In this document: positions 1 through 7,630 of the stretch, in pieces
Layout of the letters: the number at the start of each line of letters is the position of its first letter
Numbering within the stretch: position 1 is the stretch's first letter
NCBI GenBank assembly: GCA_052389755.1
Contig: JBQTHP010000071.1
Location: forward strand, 1-20,098
DNA from: JBQTHP01 sp052389755
Lineage (GTDB): Bacteria > Pseudomonadota > Gammaproteobacteria > Steroidobacterales > Steroidobacteraceae
Reading direction: 5' to 3'
DNA length: 20,098 nt
Notes under the pieces: generated by a model
What the model was told of the DNA's origin: nothing
The model's database searches: none
What the model saw: only the letters and a program-made list of their open reading frames with translations
Translations under genes and position numbers: made by a program

Positions 1-106
<106 letters not shown>

Positions 107-120
107 AAGATTTTGAGCTT

Positions 121-134
121 CAACAAAAAGAGCA
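121..134 (-). promoter_or_regulatory. second boxA-like motif in the rrn leader
   Basis: The minus strand reads TGCTCTTTTTGTTG, sharing its first eight bases with the boxA at 234-246 and with the consensus TGCTCTTTAACA. It lies 15 nt upstream of the mature 16S end. It may be a second NusB/S10 contact, part of a processing signal, or chance. Confidence 0.4.
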
Positions 135-233
135 TCCAAAAGGCCCAACTACTTGCTGGACTTGATCAATTGGTCACTCGGTCATCTGCACCAAAGTGCA
201 TCGACGCGAGTCCCCACACAAATTACCTGCTGA

Positions 234-246
234 TTTTTAAAGAGCA
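234..246 (-). promoter_or_regulatory. rrn antitermination boxA
   Basis: The minus strand reads TGCTCTTTAAAAA, close to the bacterial rrn boxA (TGCTCTTTAACA), the RNA site bound by NusB-NusE (S10) that protects rRNA transcription from Rho. It lies in the expected place, downstream of both promoters and upstream of 16S. Confidence 0.85.
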
Positions 247-249
247 CCC

Positions 250-265
250 CGGCCGCAAAGGGCCG
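250..265 (-). promoter_or_regulatory. leader hairpin in boxB position
   Basis: Perfect 5-bp arms (CGGCC / GGCCG) with a 6-nt loop lie three nucleotides upstream of boxA on the transcribed strand. rrn leaders commonly carry a boxB hairpin just before boxA, so position and structure fit, although boxB sequence is not conserved. Confidence 0.5.
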
Positions 266-280
266 AGGAAAGGGGCCGGA

Positions 281-308
281 AGTATAGCCCTCGGCCATAT
301 TCCGTCAA
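281..308 (-). promoter_or_regulatory. rRNA promoter P2 (sigma70)
   Basis: Reading the minus strand, TTGACG (308-303) is separated by exactly 16 bp from TATACT (286-281). Start point expected near 274. The 16-bp spacer and identical -10 match the upstream promoter at 373-400, giving the tandem P1/P2 layout typical of gammaproteobacterial rrn operons. Confidence 0.85.
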
Positions 309-372
309 CAATCCGTACACGACTGATTTCTCAGCCCAAGTCAGCGTTTCCGCAGAGGGCCGAGGGGCGCGC

Positions 373-400
373 AGTATAGCGGCGCGAGACCCGTTGTCAA
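373..400 (-). promoter_or_regulatory. rRNA promoter P1 (sigma70)
   Basis: Reading the minus strand, a consensus TTGACA (400-395) is separated by 16 bp from TATACT (378-373) and followed by the GC-rich stretch GCGCGCCCCTCGG. A short spacer with a GC-rich discriminator is the known signature of rRNA promoters controlled by ppGpp/DksA and initiating NTP. No AT-rich UP element is evident. The -35 is 43 bp beyond the tyrS stop, and no clear terminator separates them. Confidence 0.9.
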
Positions 401-442
401 CGCACCGCAGCAGTGAATTCAGCGGCGGCGTTGGACCGTCTA

Positions 443-1654
443 TCAGTTGGTTTTCAGCCCGAGCTTCAGCCTCGCGAAACGCCTCGGGCCGACCTGAAAC
501 ACATGATCCGCGCCGGGAGCGAAAGTGAGACTGCGATCACTCACCTTCGTTCCATCGACTCGCACCGCTCCTTCGTCGATCTTTCGGTTGGCCTCCGACG
601 TGCTCGAAACGAGGCCGCTCTCTTTAAGAAGAGTCCCCAGCCGCGCGCCGGCCGCGCCCACGAGAACGGTAGTCGGCTCGAGATCCGTCGGCAGGACCTT
701 GTCGCGAAAGCGCGCGACGAATTCCGCTTGCGCGCGCTCCGCTGCGGCCCCGCCGTGGAAGCGCGCGACGATTTCCGAAGCGAGCTCGAACTTGACGTCG
801 CGCGGGTTGCGACCGTCGTCGATCGCGCGCCTGAGCTGCGCGATTTCGTTCAAGGGGCGGAAGCTCAGCAGCTCGAAGTAGCGCCACATGAGCTCGTCCG
901 ACACCGACATGACTTTGCCAAACATGGTGTCGGGCGCTTCCGCGATGCCGATGTAGTTGCCCAGGGACTTCGACATCTTGTTGATGCCGTCGAGGCCTTC
1001 GAGCAGCGGCATCGTGACGACGATCTGCGGTTCCTGCCCGTGAGCTTCCTGCAGATGCCGACCGATCAGCAGATTGAATTTCTGGTCGGTCCCGCCGAGC
1101 TCGACGTCGGCCTTCAATGCGACCGAGTCGTATCCCTGCGCGAGCGGATAGAGAAACTCGTGGATCGCGATCGGCTGTCCGCTGCGGTAGCGCTTCTCGA
1201 AGTCGTCGCGCTCGAGCATGCGGGCCACCGTGTACTTCCCGGCGATCTCGACGAGCTGGGTCGCGCTCATCGGGCCGAGCCAGCGTGAGTTGAAGTCCAC
1301 CTTCGTGCGGTCGGGATCGAGGATCCTGAAGACCTGCTGCTCGTATGTGCGCGCGTTCGCCTGCACTTCCTCGGGCGTCAGGGGCGGACGCGTCGCGTTG
1401 CGTCCGGACGGATCCCCTATGAGGCCGGTGAAGTCCCCGATCAGGAACACGACCTCATGTCCGAACCGCTGGAACTGCCGCATCTTGTTGAGCAGCACGG
1501 TGTGTCCCAGGTGCAGATCGGGCGCAGTCGGATCGAAGCCCGCTTTCACCTTCAGCGGCTTGCCGCGAGCCAGCTTGCGGGCGAGCTCCGGCTCGCTGAT
1601 GAGCTCGTGGGCTCCACGGCGCAATTCCGCGAGCTGTTCCTTGATGTCGGGCAT
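443..1654 (-). CDS. tyrS: tyrosine--tRNA ligase (TyrZ-type TyrRS)
   Basis: Charges tRNA-Tyr with tyrosine in the cytosol. This 403-residue class I synthetase has the HIGH-type motif HLGH at residues 48-51, the tyrosine-pocket stretch YDSVALKADVELGGTDQKFN, KMSKS at 226-230 and a C-terminal S4-like RNA-binding domain from about residue 340. It follows the TyrZ subgroup (Pseudomonas TyrZ style) rather than E. coli TyrS. I chose the ATG at 1654 because MPDIKEQLAELRRGA aligns with the family N terminus; a GTG at 1684 would add 10 residues and neither start has a strong ribosome site. It is divergent from the M23 peptidase gene and immediately upstream of the rrn promoters, an arrangement I recall from Pseudomonas. 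Confidence 0.96.
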   Translation of the reverse strand: MPDIKEQLAELRRGAHELISEPELARKLARGKPLKVKAGFDPTAPDLHLGHTVLLNKMRQFQRFGHEVVFLIGDFTGLIGDPSGRNATRPPLTPEEVQANARTYEQQVFRILDPDRTKVDFNSRWLGPMSATQLVEIAGKYTVARMLERDDFEKRYRSGQPIAIHEFLYPLAQGYDSVALKADVELGGTDQKFNLLIGRHLQEAHGQEPQIVVTMPLLEGLDGINKMSKSLGNYIGIAEAPDTMFGKVMSVSDELMWRYFELLSFRPLNEIAQLRRAIDDGRNPRDVKFELASEIVARFHGGAAAERAQAEFVARFRDKVLPTDLEPTTVLVGAAGARLGTLLKESGLVSSTSEANRKIDEGAVRVDGTKVSDRSLTFAPGADHVFQVGPRRFARLKLGLKTN

Positions 1655-1701
1655 TTGAAGCACTCTAGCAGGGCGGTGCGTCACATCGCCGGACGACCGG
1701 A

Positions 1702-1730
1702 TTGACCGCCCCGCCGTGCTTTCCTTATAA
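1702..1730 (+). promoter_or_regulatory. candidate sigma70 promoter for the M23 peptidase
   Basis: TTGACC (1702-1707) is followed after 17 bp by TTATAA (1725-1730). The -10 ends only 9 bp before the ATG at 1740, so transcription would begin at or within a few bases of the start codon. Confidence 0.5.
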
Positions 1731-1739
1731 GTGTAGGCG

Positions 1740-3074
1740 ATGCCGTTCAGGATTCGGTCGGGGGTTCCGGGACTTGCGCCGTCGCGTGCGCGCTGGCTGC
1801 AGCTTGCGGCTTGCGCCGTCCTCGCGTGGGCAGCGCTCCGCGGCGAGCCGCCGGTGGTAGGGACGGCTCAGACGACTCAGACGACTCAGACGGCTCCGAC
1901 CGCCCAGACGCCGGACACCGCAACCGCGGAACCGGAGCTCCTTTCGCCGCCCATCGAGCCGCAGACGGCCGGCCTCGGCTTCTCGACGATCGAAGTGATC
2001 GTCCGTCGCAACGACACGCTGGATCAGATCTTCCGTCGCCTGCAGCTGAATCTCGCGGACCTCGCGTCGTTGCGGGGTTTGCCGGGTCTCAAGGCGCAGC
2101 TCGATCGTCTGCGTCCGGGCGAAGCGCTCACTCTCACCCACCGCGAAGGCGAGCTCATCGGCTTCGAACGCCGGCTGAGTCCGAGCGAGACCCTGAAGGT
2201 GATGCGCGAGTCCTCCGGCTTTCTCGCCGACGTGCTCGAGAATCCGCTCGAGACCGACGTGCGAACCGTGTACGGCGTGATCGACAGCTCGCTGTTCGAG
2301 GCGGTCACGGCCGCGGGCGCACACGATCAGACCGCGCTCGAGCTCGCGGAGATTTTCGCGTGGGATATCGACTTCGTGCTCGATATCCAGCGCGGCGATT
2401 CGTTCGTCGTCACGTATGAGGAGATCTCGCAGGACGGCGAGTACGTGAAGGACGGCGCGGTCCTCGCTGCGAGCTTCGTCAATCAGGGACGCGAGTTCCG
2501 CGGGGTGCGCTATGTGGATCCGCAGGGCCGGGCCCATTATTTCTCGCCGGACGGACGCAGTCTGCGCAAGGCATTCCTGCGCGCTCCGGTGCAATTCTCG
2601 CGAGTGAGCTCCCGGTTCAACCCGTCACGCCGGCACCCGATACTGAACCGGATCCGCGCCCACAAGGGCGTTGACTACGCGGCCCCGACCGGCACGGCGG
2701 TGCGGGCAGCGGGCGATGGCCGGATCCAGTTCGTGGGCCGCAAAGGCGGCTACGGCAACGTGATCGAGATCGCGCACGCCGGCGGAGTCGTCACCGTCTA
2801 CGGGCACCTGTCTCGGTTTGCCCGTGGCACCCGGTCAGGCGCTCGAGTTTCGCAGGGCGATCTCATCGGCCTTGTGGGCAGCACCGGTCTCGCGTCAGGG
2901 CCCCACCTGCACTACGAATACCAGCTGCGTGGTGTTCACAAGAACCCGCAGACCGTGAAGCTTCCGGATGCAACGCCGATCGACCCGGCGCTGCTCTCCG
3001 ATTTTCTTGCGCAGTCATCGCCGCTCCTTGCATCGCTCGAGTTCGTCCACGGGCCCGTGCTCGTATCGCGCTGA
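1740..3074 (+). CDS. M23 family murein DD-endopeptidase (MepM-like)
   Basis: Likely cleaves peptide cross-links of peptidoglycan in the periplasm. The 444-residue protein has a basic N terminus and hydrophobic segment (about residues 19-34, signal peptide or anchor), a Thr/Gln-rich linker (about 42-60), a LysM/OapA-like region (about 80-135), an intermediate beta domain and a C-terminal LytM domain. Zinc ligands of the family are visible as H308, D312 (HKGVD) and H391 (HLHYE), with catalytic histidines H356 (VYGHLS) and H389, so an active enzyme is expected. The order matches MepM/YebA-type proteins. It is divergent from tyrS and followed by ppk1, which has its own promoter. There is no convincing ribosome site before the ATG. 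Confidence 0.93.
   Translation: MPFRIRSGVPGLAPSRARWLQLAACAVLAWAALRGEPPVVGTAQTTQTTQTAPTAQTPDTATAEPELLSPPIEPQTAGLGFSTIEVIVRRNDTLDQIFRRLQLNLADLASLRGLPGLKAQLDRLRPGEALTLTHREGELIGFERRLSPSETLKVMRESSGFLADVLENPLETDVRTVYGVIDSSLFEAVTAAGAHDQTALELAEIFAWDIDFVLDIQRGDSFVVTYEEISQDGEYVKDGAVLAASFVNQGREFRGVRYVDPQGRAHYFSPDGRSLRKAFLRAPVQFSRVSSRFNPSRRHPILNRIRAHKGVDYAAPTGTAVRAAGDGRIQFVGRKGGYGNVIEIAHAGGVVTVYGHLSRFARGTRSGARVSQGDLIGLVGSTGLASGPHLHYEYQLRGVHKNPQTVKLPDATPIDPALLSDFLAQSSPLLASLEFVHGPVLVSR
1865..1909 (+). repeat. 9-bp tandem repeat in the M23 gene linker
   Basis: Five copies of a 9-bp unit of form GRCTCAGAC: ggctcagac, gactcagac (twice), ggctccgac, cgcccagac. It encodes a Thr/Gln-rich linker just after the signal segment. 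Such in-frame repeats can vary in copy number without breaking the gene. Confidence 0.8.
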
Positions 3075-3093
3075 TCGTCCCTGCGGCCGCCGA

Positions 3094-3126
3094 CTGTCAT
3101 CTCGCTGTAACGCGCCGTGGGATGAT
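3094..3126 (+). promoter_or_regulatory. Pho box and -10 upstream of ppk1
   Basis: CTGTCAT (3094-3100), four bases CTCG, then CTGTAAC (3105-3111) match the PhoB site of two 7-bp repeats at an 11-bp period (CTGTCAT, 4 nt, CTGTCAT/C). A -10 like GATGAT lies at 3121-3126, nine bases after the second repeat, where PhoB-dependent promoters place it. The site is 19 bp past the M23 stop and 41 bp before the ppk1 ATG, so it most likely drives ppk1 under phosphate limitation. Confidence 0.75.
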
Positions 3127-3152
3127 AGGAGCCCCGTCCGCATCGCCGAACC

Positions 3153-5234
3153 ATGGATTCGCCCGACCTCAAGGCACCCGATCACTACATCAACCGCGAG
3201 CTCGCGGTACTCGAGTTCAATCAGCGCGTGCTCGCGCAGGCGTTCGATGAATCGCTGCCGCTGCTCGAGCGGCTGAAGTTTCTCTGCATCTCCTCCAGCA
3301 ATCTCGACGAGTTCTTCGAGATCCGCGTCGCCGGCTTGAAGCAGCTGCAGGAGCTCGGCTCGACGCAGATCGCGCCCGACGGCATGAGCATCCCCGAGCA
3401 GCTCGCCGCCATCCACGCGCGCGCGGTGTCGCTCGTGCATCGCCAGTACGTCTGCCTCAACGACGTGCTGCTGCCGGCCATGCAGGAGGCGGGTATTCGC
3501 CTCTCCGGACCCTCCGACTGGAGCGCCGAGATCTCGCGCTGGCTCGAGCACTATTTCGAGCGGGAAGTCGAGCCGGTGCTGAGCCCGCTCGGTCTCGATC
3601 CGTCGCGCCCGTTCCCGCGCATCCAGAACAAGAGCCTGAACTTCATCGTGCGGCTGGAAGGCAAGGATGCGTTCGGCCGGGACAGCGAGCTTGCGATCGT
3701 GCAGGCGCCGCGTTCGCTGCCACGGGTGGTGCCGCTGCCGCAGGGCGCCGGTCCGCGCGCCTTCGTCCTGCTCTCGACGATCGTGGACGTGTTCGCGCCG
3801 AAGCTGTTTTCGGGCATCAGCGTGCTCGGCTGCTACCAGTTCCGCGTCACGCGCAACAGCGATCTGTTCGTGGACGAGGAGGAGATCGACGATCTGCGCC
3901 GCGCGCTCGAAGGCGAGCTCGCGCACCGTCGTTACGGCGCAGCCGTGCGTCTCGAGACCTCACGCGACTGCCCGGACGACATGACCCGCTACCTTCTCGC
4001 GCAGTTCGCGCTGACCGAGCTCGACCTCTACCGCATGCCCGGACCGGTGAACCTCAATCGCCTGTCCGCCCTCTACGATCTCGTTCAGCGGCCGGATCTC
4101 AAGTACGCGATCTATACGCCGGGCCTGCCCAAACGGCTGGCCGGCGGCACCGACCTGTTCACGACCATCCGTCAGAACGACCTGCTGCTTCATCACCCCT
4201 TCCAGAGCTTTGCGCCGGTCATGGATTTCGTGCGCCAGGCGGCGGCCGATCCACACGTGCTCGCGATCAAGCAGACGCTCTATCGCACCGGAGACGACTC
4301 GCCCGTCGTCGATGCGCTGCTCGCCGCCGCGCACGCCGGCAAGGACGTCACGGTGATCGTCGAGCTTCGTGCGCGATTCGACGAAGAAGCGAACATCGAG
4401 CTGTCGAACCGTCTGCAGGAGGCCGGCGCCCATCTCATGTATGGCGTGGTCGGCTACAAGACGCACGCCAAACTCACGCTCGTGGTCCGACGCGAGGCCG
4501 ACGGCCTGCGCCGCTACTGTCATCTCGGCACAGGGAACTATCATCCGCGCACCGCGCGCGTGTACACCGACTACGGGCTCTTCACCTGCGACGAGGAGAT
4601 CGGGCAGGACGTGCACGAGCTCTTCCTGCAGCTGACGAGCCTCACGCAGACCCCGACGCTGAGCCGTCTGCTGCAATCGCCATTCGGCCTGCACGACGCC
4701 GTGCTCGGGAAGCTCGCGCGCGAGACCGAGCACGCGCGTGCCGGGCGGCCGGCTCGCGTCATCGTGAAGATGAACGCGCTCGTCGATCCCCAGGCGATCG
4801 AGGCGCTCTATCGTGCCTCGGGCGCCGGTGTGCCGATCGATCTCATCGTGCGCGGCATCTGCGCGCTGCGCCCGGGGGTGCCGGGCGTCTCCGAGAACAT
4901 CCGCGTGCGTTCGGTCGTCGGCCGATTCCTCGAGCATTCGCGCGTGTTCTACTTCGAGAACGGCGGGCAACCGGAACTGTACTGCGCCAGCGCCGACTGG
5001 ATGGAGCGCAACTTCTTCCGGCGCGTGGAGGTCGCGTTCCCGATCAAGCGCGAGGCGCACCGCGAGCGCATCCTGCACGACCTCGACGCCTACCTGCGCG
5101 ATGACACACAGGCATGGACGCTGCGTCGGGACGGTACCTATAGCCGCGAAACACCCGGCGGCTCGCCGCCGGTCAGCGCGCAGAACGAGCTGCTCGAACG
5201 CTACGCCGCGGGGGCCGGTGGAATCAGCATCTAA
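3153..5234 (+). CDS. ppk1: polyphosphate kinase 1
   Basis: Reversibly transfers the gamma phosphate of ATP onto long-chain polyphosphate. At 693 residues it has the usual PPK1 length and domain order: N-terminal helical domain (INRELAVLEFNQRVL, SSNLDEFFEIRVAG), head domain and two PLD-like catalytic domains. The autophosphorylated histidine is H438 (KTHAKL) and the second essential histidine H457 (CHLGTGNYH), 19 residues apart as in E. coli (H435/H454). The ATG at 3153 fits the family N terminus; an AGGAG-like run lies at 3126-3131, 21 nt upstream, farther than usual. A Pho box precedes it. It faces ppx with 3 bp between the stop codons, not in an operon as in E. coli. Confidence 0.97.
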   Translation: MDSPDLKAPDHYINRELAVLEFNQRVLAQAFDESLPLLERLKFLCISSSNLDEFFEIRVAGLKQLQELGSTQIAPDGMSIPEQLAAIHARAVSLVHRQYVCLNDVLLPAMQEAGIRLSGPSDWSAEISRWLEHYFEREVEPVLSPLGLDPSRPFPRIQNKSLNFIVRLEGKDAFGRDSELAIVQAPRSLPRVVPLPQGAGPRAFVLLSTIVDVFAPKLFSGISVLGCYQFRVTRNSDLFVDEEEIDDLRRALEGELAHRRYGAAVRLETSRDCPDDMTRYLLAQFALTELDLYRMPGPVNLNRLSALYDLVQRPDLKYAIYTPGLPKRLAGGTDLFTTIRQNDLLLHHPFQSFAPVMDFVRQAAADPHVLAIKQTLYRTGDDSPVVDALLAAAHAGKDVTVIVELRARFDEEANIELSNRLQEAGAHLMYGVVGYKTHAKLTLVVRREADGLRRYCHLGTGNYHPRTARVYTDYGLFTCDEEIGQDVHELFLQLTSLTQTPTLSRLLQSPFGLHDAVLGKLARETEHARAGRPARVIVKMNALVDPQAIEALYRASGAGVPIDLIVRGICALRPGVPGVSENIRVRSVVGRFLEHSRVFYFENGGQPELYCASADWMERNFFRRVEVAFPIKREAHRERILHDLDAYLRDDTQAWTLRRDGTYSRETPGGSPPVSAQNELLERYAAGAGGISI

Positions 5235-5237
5235 AGG

Positions 5238-6791
5238 CTAGTTTCGCCGGCTGAAGACGCGCAGCCGGAAGCCGTGCGGCTTCAGGTAGCGGATTTCCTG
5301 CTGCAGATCCGCGGTGGTGAGGGGATGCTCCTTGAGCCAGCGGGCGGGAAACTCGATCTCGAGGGAACGCGCGCGCGCGGTCAGCCGAATCTCCGGCAGC
5401 GCCACCGGGCTTCTACCCCGGTGCAGCAGCACTGCGAGCCGCAGCATGACGATCAGGTACAGCGCATCGCGATCCCACGGCGGCACGAGATCCTCGACCC
5501 CTTCCAGCGAGAGCTTGCGCCGGTGACCGCCCACTACGCGCGCGAGCAGCTGCTGCTCTTCCCGGGCGAAGCCGGGCATGTCGGCATTCTCGAGAAGATA
5601 GGCACCGTGCCGGTGATAGCCGTTGTGCGAAACGTCGAGTCCGATCTCGTGCACGCGAGCGGCCCATTTGAGCGCGAGCGCGGCGAGCTCGTCGATCTGC
5701 CACGCCGCGCCCGTTTGCGCATGGAAATCGACCACCGTTCGCTCGACCCGCTCCGCCTGGGCGAGATCGACGTGATAGCGCGACTGCATCGCGCGCACCG
5801 TGCGTTCGCGCGCGTCCTCGTCCGTGAAGCGGCCGAGCATGTCGTAGAGAATTCCATCCCGCATGGCACCGTCGGCCATGCGCATCGCTTCGATGCCGAG
5901 GACCTCGAACACCTCCGCGAGGATCGAAACGCCGCCCGGAAACACCGGGCGCCGGTCGTCCGTGATTGCGGCGAGCCCGAGCTCGCGCACGTGGCCCGCG
6001 TCGGAAAGGTGTCTCGTGAGTCGGTCGAGCCCGTCCGCGGTGATCGTCGTCGCCTGCGGATCGAGCTCGCGAATCGCATCGCCGATCGCCCGGATCGTGC
6101 CGGAGCTGCCGGCCGCGTGATCCCACCCCCGCTTGCGAAACGCTGCCCGCACAGGTTCGAGCTCGAGGCGCGATGCGACGCGCGCACGCTCCATGCGCCG
6201 CGCCGAAAGCCTGCCGTCCTTGAAGTAACGCTCGCTCAGGGAGACGCAGCCCATCTGCAGACTCTCGAGCTCGAGCGGCTGCAGTCCTTCGCCGATGATG
6301 AGCTCGGTGCTGCCGCCGCCGATGTCGCACACGAGCCGGCGCCCTGCCTCGCTCGCCATCGTATGCGCGACCCCCAGATAGATGAGCCGCGCCTCTTCCA
6401 TGCCCGAGATGATCTCGATCGGATGGCCGAGCGCTTCGCGTGCGCGCTCGAGAAATGCCTGCTTGCGCTTTGCGAGACGCAGCGCGTTCGTTCCGACGAC
6501 GCGCACATTGGCGGCATGCATGTCGTGCAGCCTCTGACCGAAGCGTTCGAGACATGCGAGAGCGCGCGCGGCGACGTCCTTGTCCAGGCGCCCGTTCTCC
6601 TCGACTCCGGCGGCGAGCCGCACCATCTCGCGCAGGCGATCGATCACGACGAGCTGGCCGTGCGAGTAGCGCGCCACGACCATGTGGAAGCTGTTGGAAC
6701 CGAGGTCGACCGCGGCGAGAACGTCCGGCACCGGACGTGCCGCGGGAGTTACGAGTTGGCTGTCGGCTGGACGAACGGCGGCCACGGGCAC
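5238..6791 (-). CDS. ppx: exopolyphosphatase (Ppx/GppA family)
   Basis: Removes terminal phosphate from polyphosphate, opposing PPK1. The 517-residue protein has the actin-like ATPase core with VDLGSNSFHM (about 28-37), SGMEEARLIYLG (129-140) and DIGGGSTE (156-163), then a C-terminal HD-like region (HEIGLDVSHNGYHRHGAYL). Length is close to E. coli PPX (513), so it is a full PPX and not a short Ppx/GppA protein; residual pppGpp hydrolase activity is possible. The start is a GTG at 6791, 10 bp after the erpA stop, with no clear Shine-Dalgarno; GTGs at 6785 and 6731 are alternatives. It is the last gene of a minus-strand run from rppH. Confidence 0.95.
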   Translation of the reverse strand: MPVAAVRPADSQLVTPAARPVPDVLAAVDLGSNSFHMVVARYSHGQLVVIDRLREMVRLAAGVEENGRLDKDVAARALACLERFGQRLHDMHAANVRVVGTNALRLAKRKQAFLERAREALGHPIEIISGMEEARLIYLGVAHTMASEAGRRLVCDIGGGSTELIIGEGLQPLELESLQMGCVSLSERYFKDGRLSARRMERARVASRLELEPVRAAFRKRGWDHAAGSSGTIRAIGDAIRELDPQATTITADGLDRLTRHLSDAGHVRELGLAAITDDRRPVFPGGVSILAEVFEVLGIEAMRMADGAMRDGILYDMLGRFTDEDARERTVRAMQSRYHVDLAQAERVERTVVDFHAQTGAAWQIDELAALALKWAARVHEIGLDVSHNGYHRHGAYLLENADMPGFAREEQQLLARVVGGHRRKLSLEGVEDLVPPWDRDALYLIVMLRLAVLLHRGRSPVALPEIRLTARARSLEIEFPARWLKEHPLTTADLQQEIRYLKPHGFRLRVFSRRN

Positions 6792-6801
6792 GCCGGTGGG
6801 G

Positions 6802-7140
6802 TTACACCGCGAAAGATGAACCGCACCCGCACGTGGTAGCGGCCTGCGGATTGCGAATGACGAACTGCGCGCCGTCGAGCCCTTCGCGGTAGTCGATCTC
6901 TGCGCCGCCGAGATACTGGACGCTCATCGGATCGACCAGCAGCTTCACGCCCTGGTTCTCGACGCAGGTGTCCCCGTCCTGGATCTGCTCGTCGAACTCG
7001 AAGCCGTACTGCAGACCCGAGCAGCCGCCGCCCTGCACGAAGACGCGCAGCATGAGATTGAGATTGCCTTCGCCACGGATCAGGTCACCGACCTTGCGGG
7101 CGGCCGCATCCGTGAAAACCAGTGTGTCGGGCGTGCTCAT
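6802..7140 (-). CDS. erpA: iron-sulfur cluster insertion protein ErpA
   Basis: A-type carrier that delivers Fe-S clusters to apo-proteins, notably the isoprenoid-pathway enzymes IspG/IspH in E. coli. The 112-residue protein has the three conserved cysteines C40 (GGGCSGLQYGF), C104 and C106 (TTCGCGSSF) and the ErpA-type run VDPMSVQYLGGAEIDY. The ATG has a good ribosome site (AAGGA, about 7 nt upstream). It sits between bactofilin and ppx on the same strand. I recall erpA near bactofilin and the M23/tyrZ genes in Pseudomonas too. Confidence 0.96.
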   Translation of the reverse strand: MSTPDTLVFTDAAARKVGDLIRGEGNLNLMLRVFVQGGGCSGLQYGFEFDEQIQDGDTCVENQGVKLLVDPMSVQYLGGAEIDYREGLDGAQFVIRNPQAATTCGCGSSFAV

Positions 7141-7210
7141 CGGTCCTTCGAATTCAAAAATACTTTCGCAACAAGAGTTTACGAGCGCAAGTGCCAGCGG
7201 TCAAAGGCTC

Positions 7211-7618
7211 TCACGCGGCCTCCGGGGCCGCACGTGGGACCACGGCCGGGACCATGGGTTCCGGGATCGTCGGCACCAGCTTGCCACAAACCTCGGCGCC
7301 CAGTTCCATTTCAATGACGCCGTAGTGGACGTTGCCGTGCACACGCGCCCGTGCTCCCAGGACCACCCTCTCGCGCGCGCGGATGTCGCCTTTCACGGTG
7401 CCGTTCAGGATGACGCTCGGCACATCGACCGAGCCTTCCACCGAGCCGTGCTCGCTCACCGAAAGCGTCGCGGGCGCGCCGGCCTCGGAGCGCACGTTGC
7501 CGTGTACGTGCCCGTCCAGATGCAGGCCCCCGGCAAACTCCATGTCGCCCTGGATGCGCGTGCTCTTCGCGATGAGCGTGTCGATGCGTGCCGTCTGCCT
7601 GGGATCGCGACCGAACAT
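7211..7618 (-). CDS. bactofilin (polymer-forming cytoskeletal protein)
   Basis: Bactofilins self-assemble without nucleotide into filaments that position cell-wall enzymes. The protein has the family N terminus MFGRDPRQTARIDTLI, then right-handed beta-helix repeats rich in G, V and D (for example GGLHLDGHVHGNV) and a short Pro/Ala-rich tail. I chose the ATG at 7618 because MFGRD matches family starts and GGAA lies 6 nt upstream; an in-frame ATG at 7630 would add MEIH. It follows the DUF6776-like gene by 25 bp. Its likely functional partner is an M23 peptidase, and one is encoded about 4 kb away. Confidence 0.92.
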   Translation of the reverse strand: MFGRDPRQTARIDTLIAKSTRIQGDMEFAGGLHLDGHVHGNVRSEAGAPATLSVSEHGSVEGSVDVPSVILNGTVKGDIRARERVVLGARARVHGNVHYGVIEMELGAEVCGKLVPTIPEPMVPAVVPRAAPEAA

Positions 7619-7630
7619 GTGGATTTCCAT

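Larger units (their letters stand above)
107..366 (-). other. rRNA operon leader region
   Basis: This is the non-coding stretch between the predicted P1 start point (near 366) and the 16S 5' end. On the minus strand it carries, in order, promoter P2, a GC hairpin (250-265), a boxA antiterminator (234-246), a small hairpin with arms TGCAC/GTGCA (187-200) and a second boxA-like sequence (121-134). No credible protein is encoded; the open frame at 23-379 on the plus strand runs into the 16S gene and is spurious. The RNase III processing stem cannot be confirmed because its partner strand lies outside the window. Confidence 0.85.

Noticed and set aside
413..1288. Long plus-strand open frame opposite tyrS
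   Set aside because: It is fully antisense to tyrS, has a composition of mirrored codons (R, A, D, V rich) and no family motif. High GC keeps such frames open.
5274..6839. 521-codon plus-strand open frame opposite ppx
   Set aside because: The minus strand encodes a complete PPX with all motifs; the plus frame has no recognisable domain and extends into erpA.
7141..7210. Sigma54-like TGGCAC..TTGC or IscR site upstream of erpA
   Set aside because: TGGCAC and TTGC are adjacent rather than 5 bp apart, and no IscR-type sequence was recognisable.
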